Origin: Methylobacterium sp. J-067
GTDB lineage: Bacteria; Pseudomonadota; Alphaproteobacteria; Rhizobiales; Beijerinckiaceae
Assembly (NCBI RefSeq): GCF_022829465.1
Contig: NZ_JAKSXZ010000081.1
Location: 83,236-147,235 of the forward strand
DNA: 64,000 nt
Reading direction: 5' to 3'
Part shown: positions 26,158 through 42,793 of the stretch, in pieces
Layout: each line of letters starts with the position of its first letter
How positions within the stretch are numbered: the first letter of the stretch is position 1
Notes under the pieces: model-generated
What the model saw: only the letters and a program-made list of their open reading frames with translations
Databases searched by the model: none
Told to the model about the DNA's origin: nothing
Made by a program: the position numbers and the translations under genes

Positions 26158-26976
26158 TCAGCAAGCCAGTGCCGGTCTGTCCAGCATGGCTTCCGCAAGA
26201 CCGGGCGCCGACCACGCATCGGGAGCGTAGGCGTCGGCGCCGAAGGTGGACGGATCGGCGCCGGTGCGCGCGAAGTACGGTCCGCCAACCAACACGAACA
26301 GCGAAGGGTTGCGTGAGGCGCGCCGAAGAGCCGGGACGAGGGCCTGGAGCGCGGGCGCGCAGACATCGCAGGAGAGCGACAACCCGAGCATGTCGTACCA
26401 GCCGGAGCTGAGGAGTTCGGCCGCGTCCGCATCGGAATGGCCGAGATTCGTCACCTCCCACCCCGATTCGCGGAAGAAGCTCGCGAGGATCGACAGACCG
26501 TAGACGTGGGTTTCGCCGGGGCACGGCATCAACAGGATACTGCGTCCGCTCGGGGCCGCCGAGCGTTCCATGCCCGCGCAGAGGCGCCGCGTGAGCGCCT
26601 GGAGCCGGCCAAGCCCCTCCGTCACCGCGAGGAAGTCGCAGGTATCCTCCTCCCACATCGTGCCGAGGCGCTTGGCGGCCGGAGCGAGGATGTCGAGGAG
26701 CAGGCTATCGAGGGTGAGGCCGCAGCCGAGCAGGGCCTCCACCGCCGTGTCGAGATCGAACGAACCGGGATGCAGCAGCACCGCCGCCAGCGCCTCGGGA
26801 TCGTGCAGCGGCGCCACCGGCACGGTGCGCGCCGGACGGCTGTGGGCGAGCATGAGGCGGGGAAGGATCTCGGCCTCGACCAGCCAGGACAGCACGTCCC
26901 GGTCGTCGTCGTTCCGGTCCCGGTCGAGCGTCATGCCCGAATAGCCGTCGTCACAGAGGTGCCCCAGATCGTCCAT
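26158..26976 (-). CDS. aerR: B12-binding photosynthesis antirepressor AerR/PpaA
   Basis: A 272-residue regulator. The helical part contains LGTMWEEDTCDFLAVTEGLGRLQ, and the cobalamin-binding domain has ETHVYGL with the base-off ligand His157, then SGWEVTNLGHSDADAAELL and LVGGPYFA. AerR binds adenosyl- or hydroxocobalamin and converts or counteracts PpsR/CrtJ in a light-dependent way in Rhodobacter. ATG 26976 is chosen because GGGAGGG lies about seven bases upstream; the ATG six bases earlier would overlap that site. It is transcribed with ppsR and divergently from bchF, the classical layout. Confidence 0.92.
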   Translation of the reverse strand: MDDLGHLCDDGYSGMTLDRDRNDDDRDVLSWLVEAEILPRLMLAHSRPARTVPVAPLHDPEALAAVLLHPGSFDLDTAVEALLGCGLTLDSLLLDILAPAAKRLGTMWEEDTCDFLAVTEGLGRLQALTRRLCAGMERSAAPSGRSILLMPCPGETHVYGLSILASFFRESGWEVTNLGHSDADAAELLSSGWYDMLGLSLSCDVCAPALQALVPALRRASRNPSLFVLVGGPYFARTGADPSTFGADAYAPDAWSAPGLAEAMLDRPALAC

Positions 26977-27122
26977 CGGCATCCCTCCCGGCATGACGGG
27001 CTCTGACGGCCCGCTCTCTAGGATCGCGTCGTCATACTTGGCTTGTCGCTTAAAACCTGCCGTCCCACGGCTGAAACGGGCGGACCCGGCAGCACAGGCG
27101 GGAACCGAACCTCGACAGCACC

Positions 27123-27150
27123 ACACTAGCCCAGAATTAGACTTTGGCAA
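27123..27150 (-). promoter_or_regulatory. Possible aerR-ppsR promoter
   Basis: On the minus strand TTGCCA (27150-27145) and TAGTGT (27128-27123) are separated by 16 bases, the same spacing and -10 style as the bchG and bchF promoters. The start would be near 27116, giving a leader of about 140 bases before aerR. Nearby half-sites GACAC (27163-27167) and GTGTC (27179-27183) could be part of PpsR control. Confidence 0.35.
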
Positions 27151-27195
27151 CGCGTCGTTGCGGACACCTCTCGTAAAAGTGTCACCAGTCCAGAG

Positions 27196-29077
<1,882 letters not shown>

Positions 29078-29081
29078 GGCC

Positions 29082-30627
29082 ATGCAGCTCACCCTCTGGA
29101 CCTACGAGGGCCCTCCCCACATCGGCGCGATGCGCGTGGCGACCGCCATGAAGGGGCTGCATTACGTGCTGCACGCGCCGCAGGGCGACACCTATGCCGA
29201 CCTGCTGTTCACGATGATCGAGCGGCGGGACCACCGCCCGCCCGTCACCTACACGACCTTCCGCGCCCAGGACCTCGGCCGCGACACGGCCGAACTGTTC
29301 AAGACCGCCTGCGCGCAGGCCTACGCCCGGTTTCAGCCGCAGGCGATGATCGTCGGCGCCTCCTGCACCGCCGAGCTGATCCAGGACGATCCGGGCGGCC
29401 TCGCCAAGGCGCTGGACCTGCCGGTGCCGGTGATCCCGCTGGAACTGCCGGCCTACCAGAAGAAAGAGAACTGGGGGGCGTCCGAGACCTTCTACCGGCT
29501 GGTCCGCGCCCTCTCCGGCCAGGTCGAGAAGCGCCCCGCCGGCAGCCGCCCTCTGTGCAACATCCTCGGGCCGACGGCTTTGGGCTTCCGCCACCGGGAC
29601 GACCTGATCGAGATCCGCCGCATCCTCGCCGAGCTCGGCATCGACGTGAACGTCGTGGCGCCGCTCGGCGCGAGCCCCGCCGACCTCGCCCGCCTCGGCG
29701 CGGCCGACTTCAACGTGGTGCTCTATCCCGAGACCGCCCGTTCGGCCGCCGAGCACCTGAAGCGCGCGCTGGGCCAGCCCTTCACGAAAGCCATCCCCAT
29801 CGGGGTCGGCGGCACCCGCGCCTTCGTGGAAGAGGTCGCGGCCTTGGCCGGCGTCGATCCGGCGCCGGTCCTGGAGGGCGAAGGCTCGCGCCTGCCCTGG
29901 TACTCGCGCTCGGTCGACTCGACGTATCTCACCGGCAAGCGCGTCTTCGTGTTCGGCGACGCCACCCATGCGCTCGGCCTCGCCCGGGTCGCGACCAAGG
30001 AACTCGGCTTCAAGCTCGTTGGGCTCGGCACCTACACCCGCGAGTTCGCCCGCGAGGTCCGCGCCGAAGCGGAGGCCCACGGCATCGAGGCGACGATCAC
30101 CGACGATTACCTCGACGTCGAGGCCGCAATCCGCGCCGCCGCGCCGGAACTCGTCCTCGGCACCCAAATGGAGCGGCACGTCGCCAAGCGGCTGGGCCTG
30201 CCCTGCGCGGTGATCTCGGCGCCGGTCCATGTGCAGGACTTCCCGGCCCGCCACTCGCCGCAGATGGGGTTCGAGGGCGCCAACGTCCTGTTCGACACCC
30301 TCGTCCACCCGCTGATGATGGGTCTCGAAGAGCATCTCCTGGGCATGTTCCGGGAGGATCCCGAATTCCACGATGGCGTCGGGCCGTCGCATCTCGGCGC
30401 CGCGCCGGTGGTGCGGCCCGAGGCCGTGGAACGGGTGCCGGCTTCTCCCCCTCCGACACCGGCACCCGTTTCCGAGGCCAACGGCCCGATCGTCCTCACC
30501 TGGGCGCCCGACGCCGAGAAGGAACTGAAGAAGATCCCGTTCTTCGTGCGCGGGAAAGCGCGCAGCAACACGGAGACCTTTGCCCGCGAGCGGCGGCTCC
30601 CGCTCATCACCCTCGAGACCTTGTACG

Positions 30628-30653
<26 letters not shown>
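29082..30653 (+). CDS. bchB: Dark-operative protochlorophyllide reductase subunit B
   Basis: A 523-residue DPOR catalytic subunit. Its Asp36 ([10 protein letters not shown]) is the unusual fourth ligand of the NB-cluster, conserved here. [32 protein letters not shown] at the start and the C-terminal [23 protein letters not shown] segment are diagnostic. It begins four bases after bchN and its end overlaps bchH by 26 bases in another frame. A Pro-rich linker near residues 440-460 separates the small C-terminal domain. Confidence 0.96.
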
Positions 30654-35221
<4,568 letters not shown>

Positions 35222-35222
<1 letters not shown>

Positions 35223-35932
35223 TGGCCAGCGCCAGCTACGACGCCCGCCGGGGCGAACTCACCACCTATTTCGACCGCACCGCCGTCGAGGCGTGGTCGC
35301 GGCTGACCTCGGACGCGCCGGTCAGCAAGGTCCGGGCGACTGTCCGCGCCGGGCGGGACGCGATGCGCGGCACGCTGCTCTCCTGGTTGCCGGAGGACAT
35401 GACCGGCCTGCGCCTGCTCGATGCCGGCTGCGGCACCGGGGCGCTCTCGGTGGAGGCGGCCAAGCGCGGGGCGGAGGTGGTGGCCATCGACGTGTCGCCG
35501 ACACTGATCGGGCTGGCGCGGGAGCGCCTTCCCGCGATCACCGGCGCCGGGCGCATCGACTTCCGCGTGGGCGACATGCTCGATGAAGGCCTCGGCCGGT
35601 TCGACCATGTGGTCGCGATGGATTCGCTGATCCATTACCGCGCCGCCGACATCGCCCGCGCCCTGGCCCGGCTCGCCGAGCGCACGGACGGCTCGGTGCT
35701 GTTCACCGTGGCGCCGCGCACCGCCCTGCTGACCGTGATGCACGCGGCCGGCAAGCTCTTCCCCCGTGGCGACCGCTCGCCCGCCATCGTGCCGGTGACG
35801 GAGCGCGGCCTGAAGCGCCGCATCGCCGCCGAGCGCGCGCTCGACGGCTTCACCTGGGCGCAGAGCCACCGGGTGAACAGTGGGTTCTACCTGTCGAACG
35901 CCGTGGCGCTGACGCGGAGCGCGTCACGATGA
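35222..35932 (+). CDS. bchM: Magnesium protoporphyrin IX methyltransferase
   Basis: A 236-residue SAM-dependent methyltransferase that makes Mg-protoporphyrin monomethyl ester, the substrate of AcsF. The SAM motif is LRLLDAGCGTGALSVEAAKRG, with the N-terminal YFDRTAVEAWSRLTSD and C-terminal SGFYLSNAVAL typical of BchM. Overlaps both neighbours by a few bases. Confidence 0.95.
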
Positions 35933-37320
35933 ACCTCACCCGCACCCTCATGCGCTTCGGCCCCGCCATCCTGCCCTTCGCGGATGCGGCCACCGTCGAG
36001 CTGCCGATGGGGCGGTTGCTGCGGCTTGCCCTGTTCCAGGTGACGGTCGGCATGGCTGCCGTGCTGCTGATTGGCACCCTGAACCGGGTCATGATCGTGG
36101 AACTCGGCGTGCCGGCCTGGGTCGTGGCGGTGATGCTGTCGCTGCCGCTGGTCTTCGCGCCGTTGCGGGCGATCGTCGGCTTCCGGTCGGACACGCACCG
36201 CTCGGTGCTGGGCTGGCGGCGGGTGCCCTACATCTGGTTCGGGACGCTGCTGCAATTCGGCGGCCTGGCGATCATGCCCTTCGCCCTGCTGATCCTGTCC
36301 GGCGACACGACCGGCCCGCTCTGGGTCGGGGACGTGGCGGCGGCGCTGGCCTTCCTCCTGGTCGGCGCGGGGCTCCACACCACGCAGACGGTCGGCCTCG
36401 CGCTCGCCACCGATCTCGCCCCGGCGCACGCCCGGCCGAAGGTGGTGGCGCTGCTCTGCGCCGCGCTCCTCGTCGGGATGATGGCGAGCGCAGTGATCTT
36501 CGGGCTGGCGCTGTCGAACTTCTCGCAGGTGCGCCTGATCCAGGTGATCCAGGGCGCGGCCCTCGTCACCATCGTGCTGAACGGCCTCGCCCTGTGGAAG
36601 CAGGAGCCGCGCGACCCCAACCGCAGCCGCGAGGCCCCGCGCCAGAACTTCAAGGACTCCTGGCACGCCTATGCCGGCCAGGGCCACGCCCGGCGGCGGC
36701 TCATCGCCATCGGCCTCGGCACGGCGGGCTTCTCGATGCAGGACATCCTGCTCGAACCCTATGGCGGGCAGATCCTGCACCTGCCGGTGGCGGCCACCAC
36801 CGCGCTCACCGCCATGCTGGCGGCCGGCGGCGGCCTCGGCCTGCTCATCGCCGCGCGCTGGCTGAACCGGGGCGGCGACCCGTTCCGGGTCTCGGCGGCC
36901 GGCGCCGGCATCGGCATCCTCGCCTTCTCGGCGGTGGTCTTCGCCGCGCCCCTCGCCTCGCAGAACCTGTTCGCCGTCGGCGTCACCCTCATCGGCCTCG
37001 GCGGCGGCCTGTTCGCCCACGGCACGCTCACCGCCTCCATGGAGAAGGCGGGGCCGGAGGATACCGGACTCGCCCTCGGCGCCTGGGGCGCGGTGCAGGC
37101 CACCGCCGCCGGGCTCTCCATCGCCGCCAGCGGCATCGTCCGCGATGTCGGCGCCGCCATCGCCCAGACCGGCATCCTCGGCGAGGGGATGAACGAGCCG
37201 GCCATCGGCTACCTCATCGTCTACCACATCGAAATCGCGCTGCTCTTCGCAGCCCTCGTGGCCCTCGGGCCGCTGGTGCGCAGCAGCGAGCGTCGCCGGC
37301 TCATCGAGAGAACCGCCTGA
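35929..37320 (+). CDS. lhaA: Light-harvesting complex assembly protein LhaA (PucC family)
   Basis: A 463-residue, twelve-helix MFS protein of the PUCC family. Diagnostic parts are RLALFQVTVGMAAVLLIGTLNRVMIVELGVPAWVVA, FRSDTHRSVLGWRRVPYIWFGT and SMQDILLEPYGGQIL. LhaA promotes LH1 and core assembly and is usually located just upstream of puhA, as here. It overlaps bchM by four bases; puhA follows after an 18-base gap with its own strong ribosome site. Confidence 0.94.
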   Translation: MNLTRTLMRFGPAILPFADAATVELPMGRLLRLALFQVTVGMAAVLLIGTLNRVMIVELGVPAWVVAVMLSLPLVFAPLRAIVGFRSDTHRSVLGWRRVPYIWFGTLLQFGGLAIMPFALLILSGDTTGPLWVGDVAAALAFLLVGAGLHTTQTVGLALATDLAPAHARPKVVALLCAALLVGMMASAVIFGLALSNFSQVRLIQVIQGAALVTIVLNGLALWKQEPRDPNRSREAPRQNFKDSWHAYAGQGHARRRLIAIGLGTAGFSMQDILLEPYGGQILHLPVAATTALTAMLAAGGGLGLLIAARWLNRGGDPFRVSAAGAGIGILAFSAVVFAAPLASQNLFAVGVTLIGLGGGLFAHGTLTASMEKAGPEDTGLALGAWGAVQATAAGLSIAASGIVRDVGAAIAQTGILGEGMNEPAIGYLIVYHIEIALLFAALVALGPLVRSSERRRLIERTA

Positions 37321-37338
37321 AGCCAGGGGGAGGATCAC

Positions 37339-38118
37339 ATGCCAACGGGTGCCTTGACCGGATATGTCGACGTCGCGCAGGTCGTACTCTACGCGTTCTT
37401 CCTGTTCTTCGCGGGGCTGGTCTTCTACCTGCGCCGGGAAGACCGCCGCGAGGGCTACCCCCTCGAGGACGAGGCGGTGGGCCTGCGCCATGCGCACAAC
37501 CCGTTCCTGATTCCCCCGTCGAAGACCTTCCGCCTGCCCGGCGGCGAGGAGACCTTCGCCCCGCAGGCGATGCAGGGCCGCACGGACATCGAGACCGGCA
37601 TCCCGGCCCGCAAGGTCGAGCCCTGGCCCGGCGCGCCCTACGAGCGCACCGAAGGCTCGCTCGCGGCCGGCGTCGGCCCCGGCTCCTACGTCATCCGCCA
37701 CGACGTGACGGACAAGACCTGGGAGGGCGAGGACCGGATGGCCCCCCTGCGCGTCGCCACGAACTTCGTGGTCCACGAGCAGGGGCCTAACCCGATCGGC
37801 ATGACCGTGTTCGGCACCGACAACGCGGTGGCGGGCGTCGTCGCCGACCTGTGGGTCGACCGGGGCGAGTCCCTGGTGCGCTACTACGAGGTGGAACTCA
37901 CGGACGGCTCCCGCCGGCTGATGCCCTCGGTCTTCTGCCGGGCCGGGCGCTTCACGCGGACGGTGAAGTCCGAGGCGCTGCTCGCGGAACAGTTCGCGGG
38001 TATCCCGACGACCAAGAACCCCGATCTCGTCACCTTCCTCGAGGAGGAGCGGATCATGTGCTACTTCGGCGCCGGCACGCTCTACGCCACGCCCGAGCGC
38101 GCGGAGCCGATCCTGTGA
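37339..38118 (+). CDS. puhA: Photosynthetic reaction centre H subunit
   Basis: A 259-residue protein with a single N-terminal membrane helix (VVLYAFFLFFAGLVFYL, about residues 15-31) followed by RREDRREGYPLEDE and a cytoplasmic PRC-barrel domain (NPIGMTVFGTDNAVAGVVADLWVDRGE). It caps the L/M subunits on the cytoplasmic side. GGGGGAGG precedes the ATG, suggesting higher translation than its neighbours. Its stop overlaps puhB (GTGA). Confidence 0.96.
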   Translation: MPTGALTGYVDVAQVVLYAFFLFFAGLVFYLRREDRREGYPLEDEAVGLRHAHNPFLIPPSKTFRLPGGEETFAPQAMQGRTDIETGIPARKVEPWPGAPYERTEGSLAAGVGPGSYVIRHDVTDKTWEGEDRMAPLRVATNFVVHEQGPNPIGMTVFGTDNAVAGVVADLWVDRGESLVRYYEVELTDGSRRLMPSVFCRAGRFTRTVKSEALLAEQFAGIPTTKNPDLVTFLEEERIMCYFGAGTLYATPERAEPIL

Positions 38119-38765
38119 GCGGCGGCGACTTCCTTCCCGAGGGCACCCTGCGGGGGATGCCCGGCCCGCTGCCACGCGGCGAGCGGCTGCTCTGGCAGGG
38201 CGCACCGACCACGACCGGCGTTTTCGTGCGGGTGTTCCACGCCCGCCTCGTGGCCCTTTGGTTCTGCGCCTGGGCGAGCGTCTTCGCCGCCGGAGCCGGC
38301 TCGCCGGTCCGCGCGGCGGTCACGGCGGGCGCGATCCTGCTGACGGGCGCCGCCGCGCTCGCCCTGCTGTGGGGGCTGTCGTGGCTCACCCACCGCACCA
38401 CCGTCTACACGATGACCAACCGGCGGGTCGTGCTCCACGCGGGCATCGCCCTGCCGGTGACGCACAACCTGCCCTTCGCGCAGATCGAGAACGGCGCCCT
38501 GCGCGGCTTCAGCGACGGCAGCGGCGACATTCCGCTGCGGTTGCAGCCGGGGCTGCGGATCGCCTACCTTCACCTCTGGCCGCATGCGAGGCCCTGGCAT
38601 GTCTCGCGCACCGAGCCCATGCTTCGGTCGGTGCCGGAGGCCGAATCGGTCGCCCGTCTCCTGGTGCAGGCGTTGAACGCCTTCGCCGAGGATGGGGAGC
38701 CGCTGGTGCCGGTGATCGTCGCACGGCCCAAGCCGCAGGCGCCTCGCCTCGTGGCGGCAGAATAG
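38115..38765 (+). CDS. puhB: Photosynthetic complex assembly protein PuhB
   Basis: A 216-residue membrane protein with two or three helices near residues 40-95 and a bacterial PH-like domain (TTVYTMTNRRVVLHAGIALPVTHNLPFAQIE). In Rhodobacter PuhB dimerises and helps assemble the reaction centre. The position directly after puhA, with overlapping stop and GTG start, supports the call. Confidence 0.92.
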   Translation: MSGGDFLPEGTLRGMPGPLPRGERLLWQGAPTTTGVFVRVFHARLVALWFCAWASVFAAGAGSPVRAAVTAGAILLTGAAALALLWGLSWLTHRTTVYTMTNRRVVLHAGIALPVTHNLPFAQIENGALRGFSDGSGDIPLRLQPGLRIAYLHLWPHARPWHVSRTEPMLRSVPEAESVARLLVQALNAFAEDGEPLVPVIVARPKPQAPRLVAAE

Positions 38766-38775
38766 GGAGGACGCG

Positions 38776-39270
38776 ATGGGTGAAGCCATCCCAGGACGGG
38801 GGCTGCGACGGTCGGAGGTCGGCCCGGTGCCCGCCCTGCTGCTGATCGGCGCGGGCGCGCTTCTCGGCTTCACCATGCTCGCCGTGGCCATCGGCCGGGG
38901 CGAGGGCGTCGGCCTGACGCAATTGCCCCCCGCCAAGCCGGTCGCCCGCCTCGAATTCCGCGCCGAGGATCAGGCGGACGGCTCCATCGCCCTGCGCAAC
39001 GCGGCCGATGCGAAGATCGTCGCCTGGATCCGCCCCGGCGAGGACGGCTTCGTACGCGGCACCCTCCGGGGCCTCGCCCAGGCGCGCCAGCGCGACGGGC
39101 TCGGCCGCGAGCCGCCCTTCAGCCTGACCCGCTTCGACGACGGACGCCTCGATCTCGCCGACGAGGCGACGGGCCGGCACGTGCCCCTCGAAGCCTTCGG
39201 CCCAACCAATTCCGGCGCCTTCGCCCGGCTGCTGCCGGGGCAGGCCGCCCCGGTGTCGGAGACCCGCTGA
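38776..39270 (+). CDS. puhC: Photosynthetic complex assembly protein PuhC
   Basis: A 164-residue protein with one membrane helix ([22 protein letters not shown]) and a periplasmic domain containing [19 protein letters not shown] and [18 protein letters not shown]. PuhC is needed for reorganising the LH1-reaction centre core in Rhodobacter. Its final base is shared with the ATG of the next gene (bciE). GGGAGGACG precedes its own start. Confidence 0.9.
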   Translation: MGEAIPGRGLRRSEVGPVPALLLIGAGALLGFTMLAVAIGRGEGVGLTQLPPAKPVARLEFRAEDQADGSIALRNAADAKIVAWIRPGEDGFVRGTLRGLAQARQRDGLGREPPFSLTRFDDGRLDLADEATGRHVPLEAFGPTNSGAFARLLPGQAAPVSETR

Positions 39271-39566
39271 TGGGCTGGCCCGGCTCCCGCACCGTCACCG
39301 TGCCCTGCACGGTCGAACTCGAGAACACGCCCGAGAGCCTGCACGCGCATGTCACCCTCGATGCCGGCTTCGACATCGAGCCCGGCGACGAGGTTCAGGT
39401 CCACGACGCCCCGACCGAGGTGCCCTACGGCGAGCGCCTGACGGTGCGCCGCACCGCCACCGTGATCCGGGCCGGCGCGCTGGAGCGCGCCTGGACCAAG
39501 CTCATCGCCCATCTCGAACTGACCGAACTCTACGAGGTCAGTTTCTCCGAACGGAGGACGCTGTGA
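39270..39566 (+). CDS. bciE: BciE, accessory subunit of the aerobic cyclase AcsF
   Basis: A 98-residue soluble protein, beta-rich in appearance: [46 protein letters not shown], then a helical [22 protein letters not shown] end. In alphaproteobacteria a small gene between puhC and acsF encodes BciE, required for the oxygen-dependent Mg-protoporphyrin monomethyl ester cyclase. Position, size and the overlap with acsF (GTGA at 39563) fit. Assignment rests on these and on family memory rather than on a catalytic motif. Confidence 0.78.
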   Translation: MGWPGSRTVTVPCTVELENTPESLHAHVTLDAGFDIEPGDEVQVHDAPTEVPYGERLTVRRTATVIRAGALERAWTKLIAHLELTELYEVSFSERRTL

Positions 39567-40627
39567 ACGCTCCCGTCCCGAAGTTGCCGATCAACGAGTC
39601 GACCAAGGCCGCCCAGGAGACGACCTTCCTGTCGCCGCGCTTTTACACGACCGATTTCGTGGAACTGGACCGCACGAACGTCGAGCCGGTGCGCCGCGAC
39701 TGGGACGTGCTGATCGCGGAGTTGAAGGCCGACCCGAACAAGCGCCACTTCACCCGCAACGAGGAGTTCGATTGCGACCTCTCGGCCATGGAGCCGGAGC
39801 TGCGCAAGGAATTCCTCGACTTCCTGGTCTCGTCTATTACGGCCGAATTCTCCGGCTGCGTGCTCTACGCGGAGATGCGCAAGCGCGCGAAGAACAAGGA
39901 CATCAAGGAGCTGTTCGGCCTGATGAGCCGCGACGAGGCCCGCCACGCCGGATTCATCAACGACACGCTCAAGGATTTCGGGATCGGCGTCGACCTCGGC
40001 TTCCTCACGAAGTCGAAGAAGTACACCTTCTTCAAGCCGAAGTTCATCTTCTACGCCACCTATCTCTCCGAGAAGATCGGCTACGCCCGCTACATCACGA
40101 TCTACCGGGAGCTGGAGAAGCATCCCGAGCGGCGCATCCACCCGATCTTCAAGTGGTTCGAGAAGTGGTGCAACGACGAGTTCCGGCACGGCGAGGCCTT
40201 CGCCCTGCTGATGCGCGCGAACCCGAAGCTGACGAGCGGCGTGAACCGCTACTGGATCCGCTTCTTCCTCCTCGCCGTCTTCGCGACGATGTATGTCCGC
40301 GACCATCACCGGCCCGCCTTCCACGCGGCGTTGGGCGTCGATCCGTCCGACTACGATTACAAGGTCTTCCGCATCACCTCCGAGATCTCGAAGCAGACGT
40401 TCCCGCTGGAACTCGACATCGACAACCCGAAGTTCCGGGCCGGTCTCGACACGCTGCTGGCCCATTCCCGCGCCATCGCGGCGGCGCGGGCCAAGGGCGG
40501 GCTGATGGGCAAGGTCTCGCACGGCCTGCACGCGGCCGGCGCCGCGCTCACCTTCGCGCGGCTCTACCTCCTCCCGGTGAAGGCCAACGCCCTGCCGGCC
40601 GACATCCGTCTCCAACCGGTCTGGTAG
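39563..40627 (+). CDS. acsF: Oxygen-dependent Mg-protoporphyrin IX monomethyl ester cyclase AcsF
   Basis: A 354-residue diiron oxygenase that forms the isocyclic ring of chlorophylls using oxygen. The ferritin-like ligands are visible as ExxH pairs: Glu125-His128 ([10 protein letters not shown]) and Glu206-His209 ([10 protein letters not shown]), with Glu95 upstream in [14 protein letters not shown] 39563 overlaps bciE. Use of AcsF rather than the radical enzyme BchE in the window indicates pigment synthesis under air, typical of aerobic anoxygenic phototrophs. Confidence 0.96.
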   Translation: MNAPVPKLPINESTKAAQETTFLSPRFYTTDFVELDRTNVEPVRRDWDVLIAELKADPNKRHFTRNEEFDCDLSAMEPELRKEFLDFLVSSITAEFSGCVLYAEMRKRAKNKDIKELFGLMSRDEARHAGFINDTLKDFGIGVDLGFLTKSKKYTFFKPKFIFYATYLSEKIGYARYITIYRELEKHPERRIHPIFKWFEKWCNDEFRHGEAFALLMRANPKLTSGVNRYWIRFFLLAVFATMYVRDHHRPAFHAALGVDPSDYDYKVFRITSEISKQTFPLELDIDNPKFRAGLDTLLAHSRAIAAARAKGGLMGKVSHGLHAAGAALTFARLYLLPVKANALPADIRLQPVW

Positions 40628-40628
40628 A

Positions 40629-41417
40629 ATGGCGACATACGCCGCCCCGGTCGTCTACGCGGTCCTGCTCTGGTGGTTCTCCACCGGGGTGATCCTGCTC
40701 CTCGATCACGCCCCCCGGCGGACCCATCCGTGGAGCATGGCGGCGGCGACGCTGCTGCTCGCCGGGGCGCTGGTGATGGTGCGGGGGAGCGCCGGGGATA
40801 CGGGCGCGGGCGGGGCCTACACGGCCTTCACCGCCGCCCTGGTCGTCTGGGGCTGGCAGGAGATGAGCTACTACATGGGCTTCATCTCCGGCCCCCGGCC
40901 GGTGGCCTGCCCGCCCTCCCTGCGGGGGAGCGAGCGGTTCTTCGCGGCGCTGGCGACCAGCCTGTGGCACGAATTCGCCATCGTGATCGGCGGGCTCGCG
41001 ATCCTCGCGCTCGTCTGGGGCCAGCCGAACAAGTTCGCCCTCTGGACCTACGCCACCCTGGTGGTGATGAACCTCTCGGCGCGGCTCAACCTGTTCCTCG
41101 GGGTGCGCAACCTGCATTCCGAGTTCCTGCCGGACCATCTCGGCTATCTCGCCTGCTACCTGACGCGGGCGCCGATGAACCGGCTGTTCCCGGTCTCCGT
41201 CACCCTCGGCACCGCCGCCGCCGCCCTGCTCGGGCGGGCGGCGATCGCCGACGAAGTGCTGGCGCATGAACTGATCGGCTTCACGGTGCTCGCGACGCTG
41301 ATGGCGCTCGCGACCCTGGAGCACTGGTTCCTGATGCTGCCTCTGCCCTCCGCCGCCCTGTGGCGCTGGAGCCTGCCCGGGCGGGACCTCGGCGGCGCGC
41401 GCGGCACGCCGGACTGA
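40629..41417 (+). CDS. puhE: Photosynthetic complex assembly protein PuhE (DUF3623)
   Basis: A 262-residue membrane protein with about seven hydrophobic helices. The block [24 protein letters not shown] and the following [13 protein letters not shown], then [32 protein letters not shown], define DUF3623/PuhE. In Rhodobacter it modulates bacteriochlorophyll output during core assembly. It starts one base after the acsF stop. Confidence 0.92.
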   Translation: MATYAAPVVYAVLLWWFSTGVILLLDHAPRRTHPWSMAAATLLLAGALVMVRGSAGDTGAGGAYTAFTAALVVWGWQEMSYYMGFISGPRPVACPPSLRGSERFFAALATSLWHEFAIVIGGLAILALVWGQPNKFALWTYATLVVMNLSARLNLFLGVRNLHSEFLPDHLGYLACYLTRAPMNRLFPVSVTLGTAAAALLGRAAIADEVLAHELIGFTVLATLMALATLEHWFLMLPLPSAALWRWSLPGRDLGGARGTPD

Positions 41418-41419
41418 TC

Positions 41420-41457
41420 CACCGTGCACGGTTTTCGCTCACGCGGGCACCGTGCAC
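41420..41457. repeat. Direct repeats of CACCGTGCAC ahead of hemA
   Basis: The decamer CACCGTGCAC occurs at 41420-41429 and again at 41448-41457, 28 bases apart, in the 134-base gap between puhE and hemA. Each copy contains the palindrome GTGCAC. Spacing near three helical turns suggests paired binding of a regulator, but I cannot name one. No TGT-N12-ACA PpsR box was found here. Confidence 0.45.
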
Positions 41458-41551
41458 CCCTCGATTTGGAATTCGTCGTATGCGAGTTCTTGAGCGACAC
41501 GAGTCTGACGAAACAAGCGGGCCGAACCTGCGGCAACCGGGGAGTAGAGGA

Positions 41552-42769
41552 ATGGACTACGAGGCCTTCTTCGGCGCCGAGATCGCCGGTCTCCACCGGG
41601 AGGGGCGCTACCGCGTCTTCACCGATCTGGAGCGCCACGCCGGCCGCTTCCCCCACGCCACCCACCACCATGGCGGCGGCACGCGGCCCGTGACCGTGTG
41701 GTGCTCGAACGATTATCTCGGCATGGGCCAGCACCCGAGCGTGCTCGGCGCGATGCATGAGGCCCTGGACCGCTGCGGCGCGGGCGCGGGCGGCACCCGC
41801 AACATCTCCGGCACGAACCACTACCACGTGCTGCTGGAGCGGGAACTCGCCGACCTTCACCGCAAGGAATCGGCGCTGCTCTTCACCTCGGGCTACGTCT
41901 CGAACTGGGCGGCTCTGGGCACGCTCGCCTCCCGCCTGCCGAACTGCGCGGTGTTCTCCGATTCCGAGAACCACGCCTCGATGATCGAGGGCATCCGCTT
42001 CAGCCGGGCCGAGCGCCACATCTTCCGCCATAACGACCCGGAAGACCTCGACCGCAAGCTCTCCCTGATCGACCCCTCCCGCCCGAAACTGGTGGCGTTC
42101 GAGTCGGTCTATTCGATGGACGGCGACATCGCCCCGATCGGCGAGATCTGCGACGTGGCCGAGAAGCACGGTGCGCTGACCTATCTCGATGAGGTCCACG
42201 CGGTCGGCCTCTACGGCGAGCGCGGCGGCGGCATCTCCGAGCGCGACGGCGTCGCCCACCGCCTGGACGTGATCGAGGGCACGCTGGGCAAGGCCTTCGC
42301 CGTGCATGGCGGCTACATCACGGCCTCCGAGAAGCTGTGCGACTTCGTGCGCAGCTTCGCCTCGGGCTTCATCTTCACCACCTCCCTGCCGCCCTCGGTG
42401 GCGGCGGGCGCGGCGGCCTCGATCCGCCACCTGAAGGAGAGCGGCGTCGAGCGCGCCCGCCATCAGGAGCGCGTCGCCAAGACCCGCGCGGCCTTGGAGG
42501 CCGCCGACATCCCGACCATGCCGAACGACAGCCACATCGTGCCGGTGATGGTCTGCGACCCCGTGCTGTGCAAGGGGATCTCGGACACGCTGCTCGACGA
42601 GTTCGGCATCTACGTGCAGCCGATCAATTACCCGACCGTGGCGCGCGGCACCGAGCGCCTGCGCATCACGCCCTCGCCCCTGCACACGGACGAGGATATC
42701 GGCCATCTGGTCGATGCGCTCTCCACCATCTGGGGCCGCATCGGCCTCCGGCAGAAGGCGGCGGAGTAG
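41552..42769 (+). CDS. hemA: 5-aminolevulinate synthase
   Basis: A 405-residue PLP enzyme condensing glycine and succinyl-CoA, the C4 route to tetrapyrroles. Visible are [35 protein letters not shown], the cofactor Asp in [12 protein letters not shown] and the Schiff-base Lys247 in [12 protein letters not shown]. The ATG at 41552 was chosen because it starts the family N-terminus after a GGGGAGTAGAGG ribosome site. It sits at the end of the puh block, as in Rhodobacter, with its own upstream region, so it may be controlled separately. Confidence 0.96.
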   Translation: MDYEAFFGAEIAGLHREGRYRVFTDLERHAGRFPHATHHHGGGTRPVTVWCSNDYLGMGQHPSVLGAMHEALDRCGAGAGGTRNISGTNHYHVLLERELADLHRKESALLFTSGYVSNWAALGTLASRLPNCAVFSDSENHASMIEGIRFSRAERHIFRHNDPEDLDRKLSLIDPSRPKLVAFESVYSMDGDIAPIGEICDVAEKHGALTYLDEVHAVGLYGERGGGISERDGVAHRLDVIEGTLGKAFAVHGGYITASEKLCDFVRSFASGFIFTTSLPPSVAAGAAASIRHLKESGVERARHQERVAKTRAALEAADIPTMPNDSHIVPVMVCDPVLCKGISDTLLDEFGIYVQPINYPTVARGTERLRITPSPLHTDEDIGHLVDALSTIWGRIGLRQKAAE

Positions 42770-42793
42770 GGCTCTCCGCCCCCCACCCACCGC

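Noticed and set aside
26122..26656. Longer N-terminus of ppsR running back across aerR
   Set aside because: The extended sequence is Arg/Pro/Gly-rich antisense-like translation of aerR in another frame and has no PpsR similarity; family length supports the 26122 or 26164 start.
41360..41551. An upstream extension of hemA
   Set aside because: The frame stays open into puhE because of base composition; the family N-terminus and a ribosome site place the start at 41552.
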